Shown here: positions 9,540 through 18,623 of the stretch, in pieces
How positions within the stretch are numbered: the stretch's first letter is position 1
Layout of the letters: each line of letters opens with the position of its first letter
DNA from: Hydrogenophaga borbori
GTDB lineage: Bacteria; Pseudomonadota; Gammaproteobacteria; Burkholderiales; Burkholderiaceae_C
Direction: 5' to 3'
Length of the DNA stretch: 64,000 nt
NCBI RefSeq assembly: GCF_003417535.1
Contig: NZ_QVLS01000014.1
Span: 118,295-182,294 of the forward strand
Program-made: the position numbers and the translations under genes
The notes under the pieces: generated by a model
What the model was told of the DNA's origin: nothing
The model's input: the letters and a program-made list of their open reading frames with translations, nothing else
Databases searched by the model: none

Positions 9540-10637
9540 TCAGCCCTTCAGGCCGTCGACCGCCTGGAAGAGGGCCTGGCGCGCCTGGCTCACGATCTGG
9601 CCGCGCCAGACGTCGGTGTCGGTGTAGAAGGCGTCCTTGACGCGCTGCTTGATGGTCGCCTGCAGCTCGGCCGGCGCATCGGGGTGCTGGTGCAGCCAGT
9701 GGTCGCCGCGCAGCGCATCGATCACCTCGGGAATCGGCACCGTGCCGTACTCCAGTGCGATGCCGGTGTACTCCGCCTGCGGGCATTCCTGGTAGATGGA
9801 CACCCACATCAGGCCGGTGAGCAGGGCCGAGGTGGACGAGCCATCGTAGATGGAGGTGATGGGCGTGGCGCCGTCGCCGCCCCACCAGGCCTTGGCGCGC
9901 GCGAAGGCGGCCGCGTCGTCGCGGCAGGCGAAGATGCGCTCGCCCAGGCCGCTGGGACCCAGGCCGGTGTGCAGGTCGATCCAGGCCACGCGGCGCGCGC
10001 GCCCGGCCTGCTCGCGCAGCACCCGGCGCACCGTGTCGTTGTTCCAGGTGGGCGCGGTGCCGCCGAAGAACAGGCCGTCGGGGAAGCGGTGCTGGCCCAT
10101 GGTGATGGCCGCCTGGAAAGCGGTCATGCCGCGCCGGGCGATCCAGCTGCGCACGGCCGCTTCGTTCTCGGCCGTGGGCGGCCACTCGTCCGGCAGCAGC
10201 AGGTGGTGCAGATCGGCGTAGTCCTCGTTCACCGGCAGGGGGCCGGAGAAGTCCTGGAAGTTGCGGTTCAGGTCCACGTTCTCGTGCGTCACGCGGCGCA
10301 GCCAGGAGAAGCCGTGCGGGTTGAGCGCGTGGATGTAGAGCACCGCCACGCCGCTGTCGCGCGCCTTGGCGCGCCACTCGGCGTCGTGCAGGGCGTGCAC
10401 CTGCACGCCGGAGCCGCAGAAGCCCTCGGCGCCATGGCAGGCGCTGCTCACGATGAGCAGTTGTTCGGCGTCGGGCGAGCCATCGAGGGCGGTGTCCATG
10501 GCCAGGGTTTCGCCCTCGCGGCCCTTGAGCGGGTGCTCGTGGCTGCGGATGGCCAGGCCCGCCGCGGCGGCGGCCTCGAGAAACTTGACCCGGGCCTTGG
10601 CGTAGGTTGGGGAGAACGCGTCGCGGATCTCGATCAC
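9540..10637 (-). CDS. DUF2817 / M14-like zinc carboxypeptidase family protein
   Basis: A 365-residue protein starting with GTG at 10637; the start is set by the GTGA overlap with the stop of the upstream M20 gene. It shows IVSSACHGAEGFCGSG (zinc-binding His and Glu of the M14 fold), YIHALNPHGFSWLRRVTHENVDLNRNF (substrate Asn-Arg and related residues), IDLHTGLGPSG (third zinc ligand) and a late Glu in IALEYGT. It should cleave an amide or peptide bond of a small substrate in the cytoplasm. The overlap with the M20 hydrolase and the binding protein upstream suggest one catabolic operon. Confidence 0.8.
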   Translation of the reverse strand: MIEIRDAFSPTYAKARVKFLEAAAAAGLAIRSHEHPLKGREGETLAMDTALDGSPDAEQLLIVSSACHGAEGFCGSGVQVHALHDAEWRAKARDSGVAVLYIHALNPHGFSWLRRVTHENVDLNRNFQDFSGPLPVNEDYADLHHLLLPDEWPPTAENEAAVRSWIARRGMTAFQAAITMGQHRFPDGLFFGGTAPTWNNDTVRRVLREQAGRARRVAWIDLHTGLGPSGLGERIFACRDDAAAFARAKAWWGGDGATPITSIYDGSSTSALLTGLMWVSIYQECPQAEYTGIALEYGTVPIPEVIDALRGDHWLHQHPDAPAELQATIKQRVKDAFYTDTDVWRGQIVSQARQALFQAVDGLKG

Positions 10638-11854
10638 GCCGCACCCCCGTTCGCGCGCGGCTGGGCCAGCCATTTTTCGGCCAGGCGCACCCAGTAGGTG
10701 GCGCCCAGGGGGATCAGGTCGTCGTTGAAATCGTAGTTCGGGTTGTGCAGCACGCAGGGACCTTCGCCATGGCCGACCTCGCGGTGGGCGCCGTCGCCGT
10801 TGGCGATGAACACATAGCAGCCCGGCTTGGCCTGCAGCATGTAGGCAAAGTCCTCGGCGCCCATGGTGGGCTCCTGCGCCAGCACGCGCTCGGGACCGAC
10901 GATCTCGGCCAGCACTTCGCGCGCGAAGGCGGTCTCCGCCGGGTGATTCACGGTGGGCGGGTAGTTGCGGTGGAACTGGAACTCGCAGGTGGTGCCATAG
11001 GCCGCGCAGGTGTGCTCGGCGATTGCCTGCATGCGCTTTTCGATCAGGTCGAGCACCTCGTAGGTGAAGGTGCGCACGGTGCCTTGCAGCTCGGCGTGGT
11101 CGGGCACGACGTTGGTGGCCTCGCCGGTGTGGACCATGGTGACCGAGATCACGCCCGCGTCCACCGGCTTCTTGTTGCGCGTGATGATGGTCTGGAAGCC
11201 CATGACCATCTGGCAGGCCACCGGCACCGGGTCGATGCCGGTGTGCGGCAGCGCGGCGTGCCCGCCCTTGCCGCGGATGGTGATCTTGAATTCGCTGGTG
11301 GAGGCCATGACCGGCCCGGCGCTGGCCGCGAAGCTGCCTGTGGGCAGGCCGGGCCAGTTGTGCATGCCGAACACCGCTTCCATCGGACACTCGCTGAACA
11401 GGCCGTCCTTGATCATTTCGCGCGCGCCGCCGCCGCCCTCCTCGGCCGGCTGGAAGATCAGGTAGACCGTGCCGTCGAAGTGGCGGTGCTTGGCGAAGTG
11501 CTGGGCCGCAGCCAGCAGCATGGCGGTGTGGCCGTCGTGGCCGCAGGCGTGCATCTTGCCGGCGTGCTGGCTGGCGTGGGCGAAGCGGTTGTGCTCCTGC
11601 ATGGGCAGGGCGTCCATGTCGGCGCGCAGGCCGATCGCCCGGCCACTGGCGCCGCCGTCGCGGCCGTGCACGATGCCCACCACGCCGGTGGTGCCCATGC
11701 CGCGGCGGATGGGAATGCCCCACTCGGTGAGCTTGGCGGCGACGAGGTCGGCGGTGCGCACCTCCTCGAAGCAGAGTTCGGGGTGCGCGTGGATGTCGCG
11801 CCGCACGGCCGCGATGCCCGCGGCCTGGGTGACGATGGAATCGATGAGCTTCAT
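10634..11854 (-). CDS. M20 family amidohydrolase (hippurate hydrolase-like)
   Basis: A 406-residue metal-dependent amidohydrolase of the M20D type. Motifs are RRDIHAHPELCFEE near the N-terminus, MHACGHDGHTAMLLAAA (metal-binding Cys/His), FQPAEEGGGGAREMI (metal-binding Glu pair), GKGGHAALPHTGIDPV in the lid domain, and MGAEDFAYMLQ near the C-terminus. Enzymes of this group remove acyl groups from N-acylated amino acids or dipeptides. It is the middle gene of a three-gene minus-strand group, 106 nt after the periplasmic binding protein and overlapping the M14-like gene by 4 nt. Confidence 0.9.
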   Translation of the reverse strand: MKLIDSIVTQAAGIAAVRRDIHAHPELCFEEVRTADLVAAKLTEWGIPIRRGMGTTGVVGIVHGRDGGASGRAIGLRADMDALPMQEHNRFAHASQHAGKMHACGHDGHTAMLLAAAQHFAKHRHFDGTVYLIFQPAEEGGGGAREMIKDGLFSECPMEAVFGMHNWPGLPTGSFAASAGPVMASTSEFKITIRGKGGHAALPHTGIDPVPVACQMVMGFQTIITRNKKPVDAGVISVTMVHTGEATNVVPDHAELQGTVRTFTYEVLDLIEKRMQAIAEHTCAAYGTTCEFQFHRNYPPTVNHPAETAFAREVLAEIVGPERVLAQEPTMGAEDFAYMLQAKPGCYVFIANGDGAHREVGHGEGPCVLHNPNYDFNDDLIPLGATYWVRLAEKWLAQPRANGGAA

Positions 11855-11960
11855 GTCCGGTCTCCGAAACCGGGCATGGTAGCGGTAGCAGGCGCCGCCG
11901 CGCGTGCCCGCGGCGACAGCCCCGCGCGCCCGTCGGGCAAGGGCGCCGGGGGCTGGCGCT

Positions 11961-13118
11961 TCAGCGCCGCACGCGCCCGTCCTCGGTCAGCAGGGTGAGT
12001 TCCACGAACCGGGAACCGGTGTGCTTGTTGGGCCCGAAGTCCACCGGGAAACCGCCCAGGTCCAGGCCCCGGATGCCTTCGATGGCGTTGATGAAACCCT
12101 CGCGGCTGAGGCCACGGCCCGCGCGGTTGAGCGCTTCGGTGAACACCTTGGCGGCCACGTAGCCCTCGATGCCCGAGTAATTGGGCGCGCGGCCCTGCTT
12201 GGCGCGCACGGCGGCCAGGTACTCACCCGACAGGGATGTGGCCGGGCTGTACGGAAACGGCATGACCTGGCTCACCGCCACGCCGCGCGCGTCCTTGCCG
12301 AGCTCGTCGAGCAGGGCCTGGGTGCCCACGAAGGACACGTTGTACAGGTTGCCGGCGAAACCGGCCTTGCGCGCCGCGCGGATGAAGGCGGCGCAGGACT
12401 TGTAGGCGCTGATCTGCACGATCGCCTCGGGCCGTCCGGCCAGGATGGACTTGAGCGACTCGGCCACGTCCACGGTGTTGCGCTCCACCGTGCCGGTGGA
12501 AGCGGGTTCCATGTTGAGGGCCTTGAGCGCGCGCGTGACCCCTTCCAGGCCGGTCTTGCCGTAGGCGTCGTTCTGGTAGAAGACCGAAATGCGCTTGATG
12601 CCCACCTGCGTGAGCTGGCGCACGATGGCCGCCGTCTCGTCGAAGTACGAGGCCCGCACGTGGATGGCGTAGCGGTTGAAGGGCGTGCGCAGGGCCTCGG
12701 CGCCCGAGAAGGGCGCGAAGAACGGGACCTTGGCCTCGGTGGCCAGTGGCAGCGCTACCACGCTGGTGGGCGTGCCGATGTAGCCGAACAGCGCGAACAC
12801 GCCCTCGCCGATGAACTGACGGGTGTTGGCCACGCAGCGGTCGGGCTCGTAGCCGTCGTCCAGGCGCTTGAGCTCGATGCGCCGGCCGTGCACGCCGCCC
12901 TTGGCATTGAGCTGCTCGAAGAAAAGCTGGGCGCCCAGGTGGAACTGCAGGCCCAGCTGCTCCGCCGCGCCGCTGAACGGGGCCGACTGGCCCAGCACGA
13001 GGGTGGTGTCGCTCAGGCCGGCGGGGGCCCCTTGGGCGCCCGCGCGGGCGGGCAGCAGGGCCAGGCCGGGCAGCAGGGCGGCGGACCCGGTGGCGGTCAG
13101 CAGGCGACGACGTCTCAT
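11961..13118 (-). CDS. ABC transporter substrate-binding protein, LivJ type
   Basis: A 385-residue periplasmic binding protein. The N-terminus MRRRRLLTATGSAALLPGLA, followed by an Ala-rich cleavage site (ARAGAQG), is an arginine-rich export signal, perhaps Tat. The mature part is a type I periplasmic fold (LVLGQSAPFSGAAEQLG, ALFGYIGTPTSV, AFIRAARKAGFAG, GYVAAKVFTEALNRAG), as in branched-chain amino acid transporters. No permease or ATPase gene is nearby, so it is an orphan or uses one elsewhere. Its place before two amide hydrolases suggests capture of an acylated amino acid or peptide. Confidence 0.88.
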   Translation of the reverse strand: MRRRRLLTATGSAALLPGLALLPARAGAQGAPAGLSDTTLVLGQSAPFSGAAEQLGLQFHLGAQLFFEQLNAKGGVHGRRIELKRLDDGYEPDRCVANTRQFIGEGVFALFGYIGTPTSVVALPLATEAKVPFFAPFSGAEALRTPFNRYAIHVRASYFDETAAIVRQLTQVGIKRISVFYQNDAYGKTGLEGVTRALKALNMEPASTGTVERNTVDVAESLKSILAGRPEAIVQISAYKSCAAFIRAARKAGFAGNLYNVSFVGTQALLDELGKDARGVAVSQVMPFPYSPATSLSGEYLAAVRAKQGRAPNYSGIEGYVAAKVFTEALNRAGRGLSREGFINAIEGIRGLDLGGFPVDFGPNKHTGSRFVELTLLTEDGRVRR

Positions 13119-13265
13119 GGCGGCTCCTTGAAGGACGGAACGGGCTCGGGCAGCCGCAAGGGTATAAACAAGCGTTCATATGCCTGCAGGGGCATCCGCC
13201 AGGCGGCGCCCCGGAACGGGCGGACGCGGCGGCCTATGATCGCTTGGCCACACCCCCATTCCGCC

Positions 13266-15317
13266 ATGACAGAAGCATCACTTGTTGTCCGCGGCGCCTG
13301 TCCGCACGACTGCCCCGACACCTGCGCCCTGCTGACCACGGTGGAGAACGGCCGCGCCGTGCGGGTGCAGGGCAACCCCGCGCACCGCCACACCGACGGC
13401 GTGCTCTGCACCAAGGTCTCGCGCTACGCCGAGCGCACCCACCACCCCGATCGCCTGCTGCAGCCGCTGCGCCGCACGGGTCCCAAGGGCAGCGGGCGCT
13501 TCGAGCCGGTCGGCTGGGACGAGGCGCTGGACGACATCGCCGCCCGCCTGAAGACCATCGCCGCGCGCGACCCGCAGGCCATCCTGCCCTACAGCTACGC
13601 CGGCACCATGGGCCTGGTGCAGGGCGAGGGCATGGCCGCGCGCTTCTTCCACCGCCTCGGTGCCTCGTTCCTGGACCGCACCATCTGTGCCTCGGCCGGC
13701 AGCGAGGGCCTGACCCAGACCCTGGGCGGCAAGGTCGGCATGAAGGTGGAGCACTTCGCCGAGGCCCGGCTGATCCTGATCTGGGGCAGCAACAGCATCG
13801 CCAGCAACCTGCACTTCTGGAAGCTCGCCCAGCAGGCCAAGCGCGACGGCGCGCGCCTGGTCTGCATCGACCCCCGGCGCAGCGAAACCGCCGAAAAGTG
13901 CCACGAGCACCTGGCCATCCGCCCCGGCACCGATGCCGCCCTGGCGCTGGCCCTCATGCACGAGCTGATCGTCCACGACTGGCTGGACCACGACTACATC
14001 GCCCGCCACACCCTGGGCTGGGAAGGCCTGCGCGAGCGCGCCCTGCAGTGGCCGCCCGCGCGCGCGGCCGAGGTCTGCGGCATTCCCGAACGGCAGATCG
14101 CCGAACTGGCCCGCGCCTACGGCACCACGAAGCCGGCCGCGATCCGCCTGAACTACGGCATGCAGCGCGTGCGCGGCGGCGGCAACGCCGCCCGGGCGGT
14201 GGCCTGCCTGCCGGCGCTGGTGGGCGCCTGGCGGCACCGCGCGGGCGGGCTGCTGCTGTCCAGCTCTGGCCTGTTCCCGGTGCGCCGCGCCGAGCTGCAG
14301 CGGCCCGACCTGCTGGCCGGCCTCGCGCCACGCACCATCAACATGAGCACCATCGGCGACGACCTGCTGCGCGAGTCCTCGCCCGCCTTCGGTCCGAAGG
14401 TCGAGGCGCTCATCGTCTACAACAGCAACCCGGTGGCGGTGGCGCCCGACTCGGCTCAGGTGGTGAAGGGTTTTGCGCGCGACGACCTGTTCACCGTGGT
14501 GCTGGAGCACTTCCAGACCGACACGGCCGACTTCGCCGACTACGTGCTGCCGGCCACCACGCAGCACGAGCACTGGGACATCCACACCAGCTACGGCCAC
14601 ACCGACGTGCTGCTCAACCGCCCGGCCATCGCACCGCAGGGCCAGGCGCGCCCGAACACCGAGGTCTTCCGCGCCCTGGCCGCGCGCCTGGGCTTCGACG
14701 ACCCCTGCTTCGCCGACGACGACCTCACGCTGTGCCGCACGGCCTTCGGCGACCAGGTCGATTTCCAGCGGCTGCTCGACGTCGGCTGGGCCACGCTGCC
14801 GGTGCCCGAGGCACCCTACGCCGAGGGCGGCTTCCCCACGCCGTCCGGCCGCTGCGAGTTCCACAGCGCACGCCTGGCCGCCCAGGGCCTGGACCCGCTG
14901 CCCGACCACATCCCCAATGCCGAGCCCGGCGGAACGCACCCCGACTACCCGCTGGCGATGATCTCGCCGCCCGCGCGCAACTTCCTCAACAGCAGCTTCG
15001 TCAACGTCGCCAGCCTGCGCGGCATCGAGGGCCAGCCGCGGCTGGAAATCCACGCCGACGACGCCGCGCCGCGCGGCATCGCCAGCGGCCAGATGGTGCG
15101 CGTGTTCAACCAGCGCGGGGAGTACCGCTGCGTGGCCGAGGTGTCCGAGCGCGCGCGCCCCGGCGTGGTCAATGGACTGGGCATCTGGTGGCGCAAGCTC
15201 GGCCCCTTCGGCACCAACGTCAATGAGGTGACCAGCCAGCGCCTCACCGACATGGGCCGCGGCCCCACGTTCTACGACTGCCACGTGCAGGTGGCGCCAC
15301 TGGAGGCCTCGGCCTGA
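13266..15317 (+). CDS. Molybdopterin oxidoreductase with 4Fe-4S site
   Basis: A 683-residue protein of the DMSO reductase superfamily. Near the N-terminus Cys12, Cys16, Cys20 and Cys48 (ACPHDCPDTC and GVLCTK) form a 4Fe-4S site. The Mo-bis-MGD domains follow (ILIWGSNSIASNLHFW, NYGMQRVRGGGNA, LIVYNSNPVAVAPDS), and the C-terminal beta barrel starts near YPLAMISPPARNFLNSSF. There is no Tat signal, so it acts in the cytoplasm. The residue at the expected Mo ligand site lies in TICASAGSEG; I cannot settle Cys versus Ser. No partner electron-transfer subunit is adjacent. The substrate is unknown. Its stop shares one base with the next start (TGATG). Confidence 0.88.
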   Translation: MTEASLVVRGACPHDCPDTCALLTTVENGRAVRVQGNPAHRHTDGVLCTKVSRYAERTHHPDRLLQPLRRTGPKGSGRFEPVGWDEALDDIAARLKTIAARDPQAILPYSYAGTMGLVQGEGMAARFFHRLGASFLDRTICASAGSEGLTQTLGGKVGMKVEHFAEARLILIWGSNSIASNLHFWKLAQQAKRDGARLVCIDPRRSETAEKCHEHLAIRPGTDAALALALMHELIVHDWLDHDYIARHTLGWEGLRERALQWPPARAAEVCGIPERQIAELARAYGTTKPAAIRLNYGMQRVRGGGNAARAVACLPALVGAWRHRAGGLLLSSSGLFPVRRAELQRPDLLAGLAPRTINMSTIGDDLLRESSPAFGPKVEALIVYNSNPVAVAPDSAQVVKGFARDDLFTVVLEHFQTDTADFADYVLPATTQHEHWDIHTSYGHTDVLLNRPAIAPQGQARPNTEVFRALAARLGFDDPCFADDDLTLCRTAFGDQVDFQRLLDVGWATLPVPEAPYAEGGFPTPSGRCEFHSARLAAQGLDPLPDHIPNAEPGGTHPDYPLAMISPPARNFLNSSFVNVASLRGIEGQPRLEIHADDAAPRGIASGQMVRVFNQRGEYRCVAEVSERARPGVVNGLGIWWRKLGPFGTNVNEVTSQRLTDMGRGPTFYDCHVQVAPLEASA

Positions 15318-16381
15318 TGCGCGCGGCCGCGCTGCTGCTGGCGGCGACGGCGCTGGTCTCGGGCTGCGCCCGCACGCAGGGCTTGGGCTACTACTGGCAA
15401 TCGCTCAGCGGCCACGTCGACCTGATGTGGCGCGCCCGTCCCATCGACGACTGGCTGGCCGACGCCGGCACGCCCGGAGCGCTGAAAGACCGCCTGCTGC
15501 TCGCCCGGCGCCTGCGCGCCTTCGCCGTGAGCGAACTGGACCTGCCCGACAACGCCAGCTACCACCGCTACGCCGACCTGGGGCGCAACGCCGCCGTCTA
15601 CAACGTGGTGGCCGCACCGGCGCTCTCGCTCAGCCTGCAGACCTGGTGCTTCCCCGTGGCCGGCTGCGTGGGCTACCGCGGCTACTACCGCGAGGCCGAT
15701 GCGCGCGCCTTCGCCGCCGGTCTGGACCGGGGCCTGGAGGTGGCCGTGTACCCGGTACCCGCCTACTCCACCCTGGGCTGGATGAACTGGGCCGGCGGCG
15801 ACCCGCTGCTCAACACCTTCATCCGCCAGCCCGAGGGCGAGCTCGCCCGCCTGCTGTTCCACGAACTGGCCCACCAGGTGGTCTATGCCAAGGACGACAC
15901 CACCTTCAACGAGTCCTTCGCCACGGCGGTCGAGCGGCTGGGCGTGCAGCGCTGGCTGGCGCAAGCGTCCACGCCCGGCGCGCGCGTGGCGTACGAAGCC
16001 TTCGACCAGCGCCGCCGCGCCTTCCGCGGCCTCACCGCCTCGGTGCGTGCGCGGCTGCTGGCGGTGTATGGCGACGCCTCGCTCGACGACGCGGCCAAGC
16101 TCGAGCGCAAGGCGCGCGTGATGGCCGACTTCCGCCGCGAATACGAGGCGCTGAAGGCCTTCTGGGGCGGCTTCGCGGCCTACGACCCCTGGGTGGCGCG
16201 CGCCAACAATGCCCTGCTGGGCGCCCAAGGCGCCTACGACCAGCTGGTGCCCGGCTTCGAAGCCCTGTTCGCGCGCGAGGGCCGCGACTTCGCGCGCTTC
16301 TATGATGCGGTGCGCACGCTCGCCGCCCTGCCCCAGGCCGAGCGCCACCAGCGCCTGCAGGCGCTGGCGATCACCCGCTGA
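15317..16381 (+). CDS. Lipoprotein zinc aminopeptidase (PF10023-like)
   Basis: A 354-residue putative aminopeptidase. The N-terminus is a lipoprotein signal with lipobox LVSGC (Cys at residue 17). The zinc site HELAH is at residues 182-186, followed by a third-ligand and substrate motif FNESFATAVERLG. The length and the GYYWQSLSGHVDLM stretch fit the predicted aminopeptidase family PF10023. It is anchored in the cell envelope. It is translationally coupled to the molybdopterin oxidoreductase by a 1-nt overlap, although no functional link is evident. Confidence 0.85.
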   Translation: MRAAALLLAATALVSGCARTQGLGYYWQSLSGHVDLMWRARPIDDWLADAGTPGALKDRLLLARRLRAFAVSELDLPDNASYHRYADLGRNAAVYNVVAAPALSLSLQTWCFPVAGCVGYRGYYREADARAFAAGLDRGLEVAVYPVPAYSTLGWMNWAGGDPLLNTFIRQPEGELARLLFHELAHQVVYAKDDTTFNESFATAVERLGVQRWLAQASTPGARVAYEAFDQRRRAFRGLTASVRARLLAVYGDASLDDAAKLERKARVMADFRREYEALKAFWGGFAAYDPWVARANNALLGAQGAYDQLVPGFEALFAREGRDFARFYDAVRTLAALPQAERHQRLQALAITR

Positions 16382-16401
16382 ACACCAGGAGACCCCGCCC
16401 C

Positions 16402-16737
16402 ATGGCCGACATCCACATCGAACGCGAGCACGCCCTGGGCCTGGCGGCCGCGCGCCAGCTGGCCTGGAAATGGGCCGAGCAGGCCGAAGAAGAGTTCGAC
16501 ATGAGCTGCACCTACGAAGAAGGCACCCGCGAGGACGCCGTGCAGTTCACTCGCTCGGGCGTCAGCGGTTGCCTGCGGGTCGAGGGCGACCGCTTCGTGC
16601 TCGACGCCAAGCTCGGCTTCCTGCTCGGCGCCTTCAAGGAGCGCATCGAGGCCGAGATCGTGAAGAACCTGGACACCCTGCTGGCGGCGAAGAAGCCCGC
16701 CGCGAAGAAGGCGGCCGCCAAAAAGAAAACCACCTGA
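16402..16737 (+). CDS. Polyhydroxyalkanoic acid system family protein
   Basis: A 111-residue protein of the PHA_gran_rgn family. The stretch IHIEREHALGLAAARQLAWKWAEQAEEEF and the later FVLDAKLGFLLGAFKERIEAEI match that family, whose members lie near PHA genes and whose exact role is unclear. The last 16 residues are a Lys/Ala-rich tail (KKPAAKKAAAKKKTT), recalling the tail of the phasin at 6468. The gene follows the aminopeptidase by 20 nt with AGGAG before the ATG. It ends in a hairpin that also serves the convergent gene. Confidence 0.8.
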   Translation: MADIHIEREHALGLAAARQLAWKWAEQAEEEFDMSCTYEEGTREDAVQFTRSGVSGCLRVEGDRFVLDAKLGFLLGAFKERIEAEIVKNLDTLLAAKKPAAKKAAAKKKTT

Positions 16738-16751
16738 ACGCTCAGGTGGTT
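16728..16751 (-). terminator. Rho-independent terminator for the acyl-CoA-binding protein gene
   Basis: A perfect 10-bp stem (AACCACCTGA / TCAGGTGGTT) with loop ACGC. Read on the minus strand it is followed by TTTTCTTTTT, so it ends the minus-strand gene at 16769. It overlaps the stop codon of the plus-strand PHA-system gene. Confidence 0.75.
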
Positions 16752-16768
16752 GTCGGGGGCTTGCGGCT

Positions 16769-17023
16769 TCAGCTCAGGCTGTCGATGAGGTCGATGTACT
16801 GCTGCATCGCGTCGTCGGACGAGGCGCCCTTGAAGCCGTTCCAGGCGTCCCACTTGGCGCGGCCCACCATGTCGCTGAAACCCGGCTTCTTTTCGGTGTT
16901 GTCGCCCGCGGTGGCCTGCTTGTAGAGGCCATAGATCTTGAGCAGCGTGGCGTTGTCGGGGCGCTCGGCGAGCTTCTTGGAATGGGCAACGGCGTTCTCG
17001 AAACGGGCTTTGAGGTCGGACAT
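16769..17023 (-). CDS. Acyl-CoA-binding protein
   Basis: An 84-residue protein with the full acyl-CoA-binding protein signature: LKARFENAVAHSKKL, LLKIYGLYKQATAGDN, KKPGFSDMVGRAKWDAWNGF. It is a four-helix bundle that binds long-chain acyl-CoA esters in the cytoplasm and delivers them to acyltransferases or reductases. The ATG at 17023 has AGGAG upstream. It is divergent from the wax ester synthase by 99 nt, so the two may share control. This is a typical length for the family. Confidence 0.95.
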   Translation of the reverse strand: MSDLKARFENAVAHSKKLAERPDNATLLKIYGLYKQATAGDNTEKKPGFSDMVGRAKWDAWNGFKGASSDDAMQQYIDLIDSLS

Positions 17024-17122
17024 GGGGTCTCCTGAAGGGGGGCGCCAAGGGGATGGCGGTTTGTCCCGGTATCTTACGGAGCCCGGCCTGCCCACAATAG
17101 AGAACCCACCCGAGGAGACACC

Positions 17123-18610
17123 ATGGACCACCGCGTCGCGGCCCTCACGCAGGCGCTGAGCAGCACGCTCGGGCTCGAAGGCGAGCGCATGAGCAAGGTC
17201 GACACCGCCTGGCTGCGCATGGACTCGCCGGCCAACCTCATGATGATCGTCGGCGTGTGGGTGCTGCGGCCCGGCGTGGCGCGCGCGGCGCTGGAGCAGC
17301 GGGTACGCGAGCGGCTGCTGCACTACCGGCGTTTCCGGCAGATCGCCCGCGAGGACGCGGCCGGCGCCGCCTGGATTGACGACCCCGACTTCGATCTCGC
17401 CCGCCACGTCACCACGCACCGCCTGCGCCGCCGACGCGGCCAGGGCGAGCGGGAGGCCTTGCAGGACCGGGTGGGCCAACTCGCCATGCAGCGGCTCGAT
17501 CCCCACCACCCGCTCTGGCACTTCGAATTGATCGAGGACTGCGCCGGCGGCTCGGCGCTGATCGCGCGCATCCACCACTGCATCGCCGACGGCATCGCGC
17601 TCATCGGCGTGATGATGAGCCTGGTGGACGGCGGCCAGGCCCCGGCGCCGCGCGCGCGGCGGACCAGGCGCGCCAACGAGGGCGCCGAGGACTGGCTGGC
17701 CGACGCCCTGATCCGCCCGCTGGGCGACCTCACCGCGCGCGCCCTGCAGGTGGCGGGTGGCGGCGCGGCGAAATCGCTCTCGCTCATGGCCGCGCCGCAG
17801 CAAACCCTGGCCAGCGCCGTGGACCAGGCCGTGGGCGCGGCGCACATCGGTGCCCAACTCGCCAGCGACGTGGCCGCGCTCGCCCTCATGCCCGACGACT
17901 CGGCCACCCGGCTCAAGGGAACGCCCGGCGCCGTCAAGCGCGTGGCCTGGTGCGAGCCGATCCCGCTGGACGCGGTCAAGGCCATCGGACGCGCCTTCGA
18001 CGCCTCGGTCAACGATGTGCTGCTGTCCTGCGTGGCCGGTGCCATCGGCCAGTACCTGCGCGGCCACGGCGACGACACCGCGGGCCAGGAGATCCGCGCC
18101 ATGGTGCCGATCAACCTGCGGCCGCTGGAAGAGGCGTGGCAGCTGGGCAACCGCTTCGGCCTCGTGCCGCTGCTGCTGCCCATCGGCATGACCAACCCGG
18201 TGGAGCGGCTCTACGCCGTGCGCGAAGGCATGCGCCAACTCAAGGGAAGCCTGCAACCACTGCTCACTTTTGCCCTGCTGTCGGTGGCGGGCCTGCTCAT
18301 CAAACCGGCGCAGGACGCGCTGCTCAATCTCTTCGGGCGCAAGACCACCGCCGTGATGACCAACGTGCCCGGACCGGGCAAAAAGCTGCTGTTCTGCGGC
18401 AGCACCCTGGAGCAGACCATGTTCTGGGTACCGCAGTCCGGCACCGTGGGCCTGGGCGTGTCGGTGCTGAGCTACGGCGGCGGGGTGCAGTTCGGCGTGA
18501 TCGCCGACGCCGGGCTCTGCCCCGACCCGCAAGCCATCATCGACGGCTTCGAACCCGCCTTCCAGCAGTTGCTGGCCCTGACGCTGATGCTGCCCTGGGG
18601 CCCTGAATGA
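17123..18610 (+). CDS. Wax ester synthase / acyl-CoA:diacylglycerol acyltransferase
   Basis: A 495-residue WS/DGAT enzyme. The catalytic motif HHxxxDG is at residues 151-157 (HHCIADG), a PLW motif is upstream (HHPLWHFELIEDC), and the C-terminal domain has SVNDVLLSCVAGAI (ND motif) and TNVPGPGKKLLFCG. It esterifies fatty alcohols or diacylglycerol with acyl-CoA to make storage lipid. GAGGAGACACC before the ATG supports the start. Divergent neighbour: acyl-CoA-binding protein. A fatty alcohol-forming reductase lies at 4268. This is the only acyltransferase of the type in the window. Confidence 0.93.
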   Translation: MDHRVAALTQALSSTLGLEGERMSKVDTAWLRMDSPANLMMIVGVWVLRPGVARAALEQRVRERLLHYRRFRQIAREDAAGAAWIDDPDFDLARHVTTHRLRRRRGQGEREALQDRVGQLAMQRLDPHHPLWHFELIEDCAGGSALIARIHHCIADGIALIGVMMSLVDGGQAPAPRARRTRRANEGAEDWLADALIRPLGDLTARALQVAGGGAAKSLSLMAAPQQTLASAVDQAVGAAHIGAQLASDVAALALMPDDSATRLKGTPGAVKRVAWCEPIPLDAVKAIGRAFDASVNDVLLSCVAGAIGQYLRGHGDDTAGQEIRAMVPINLRPLEEAWQLGNRFGLVPLLLPIGMTNPVERLYAVREGMRQLKGSLQPLLTFALLSVAGLLIKPAQDALLNLFGRKTTAVMTNVPGPGKKLLFCGSTLEQTMFWVPQSGTVGLGVSVLSYGGGVQFGVIADAGLCPDPQAIIDGFEPAFQQLLALTLMLPWGPE

Positions 18611-18623
18611 CCGCCGGGGCCGC

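Noticed and set aside
11904..13265. An N-terminal extension to the molybdopterin oxidoreductase frame
   Set aside because: It is antisense to the LivJ-type binding protein and lacks domain sequence; the 4Fe-4S motif begins right after the ATG at 13266.
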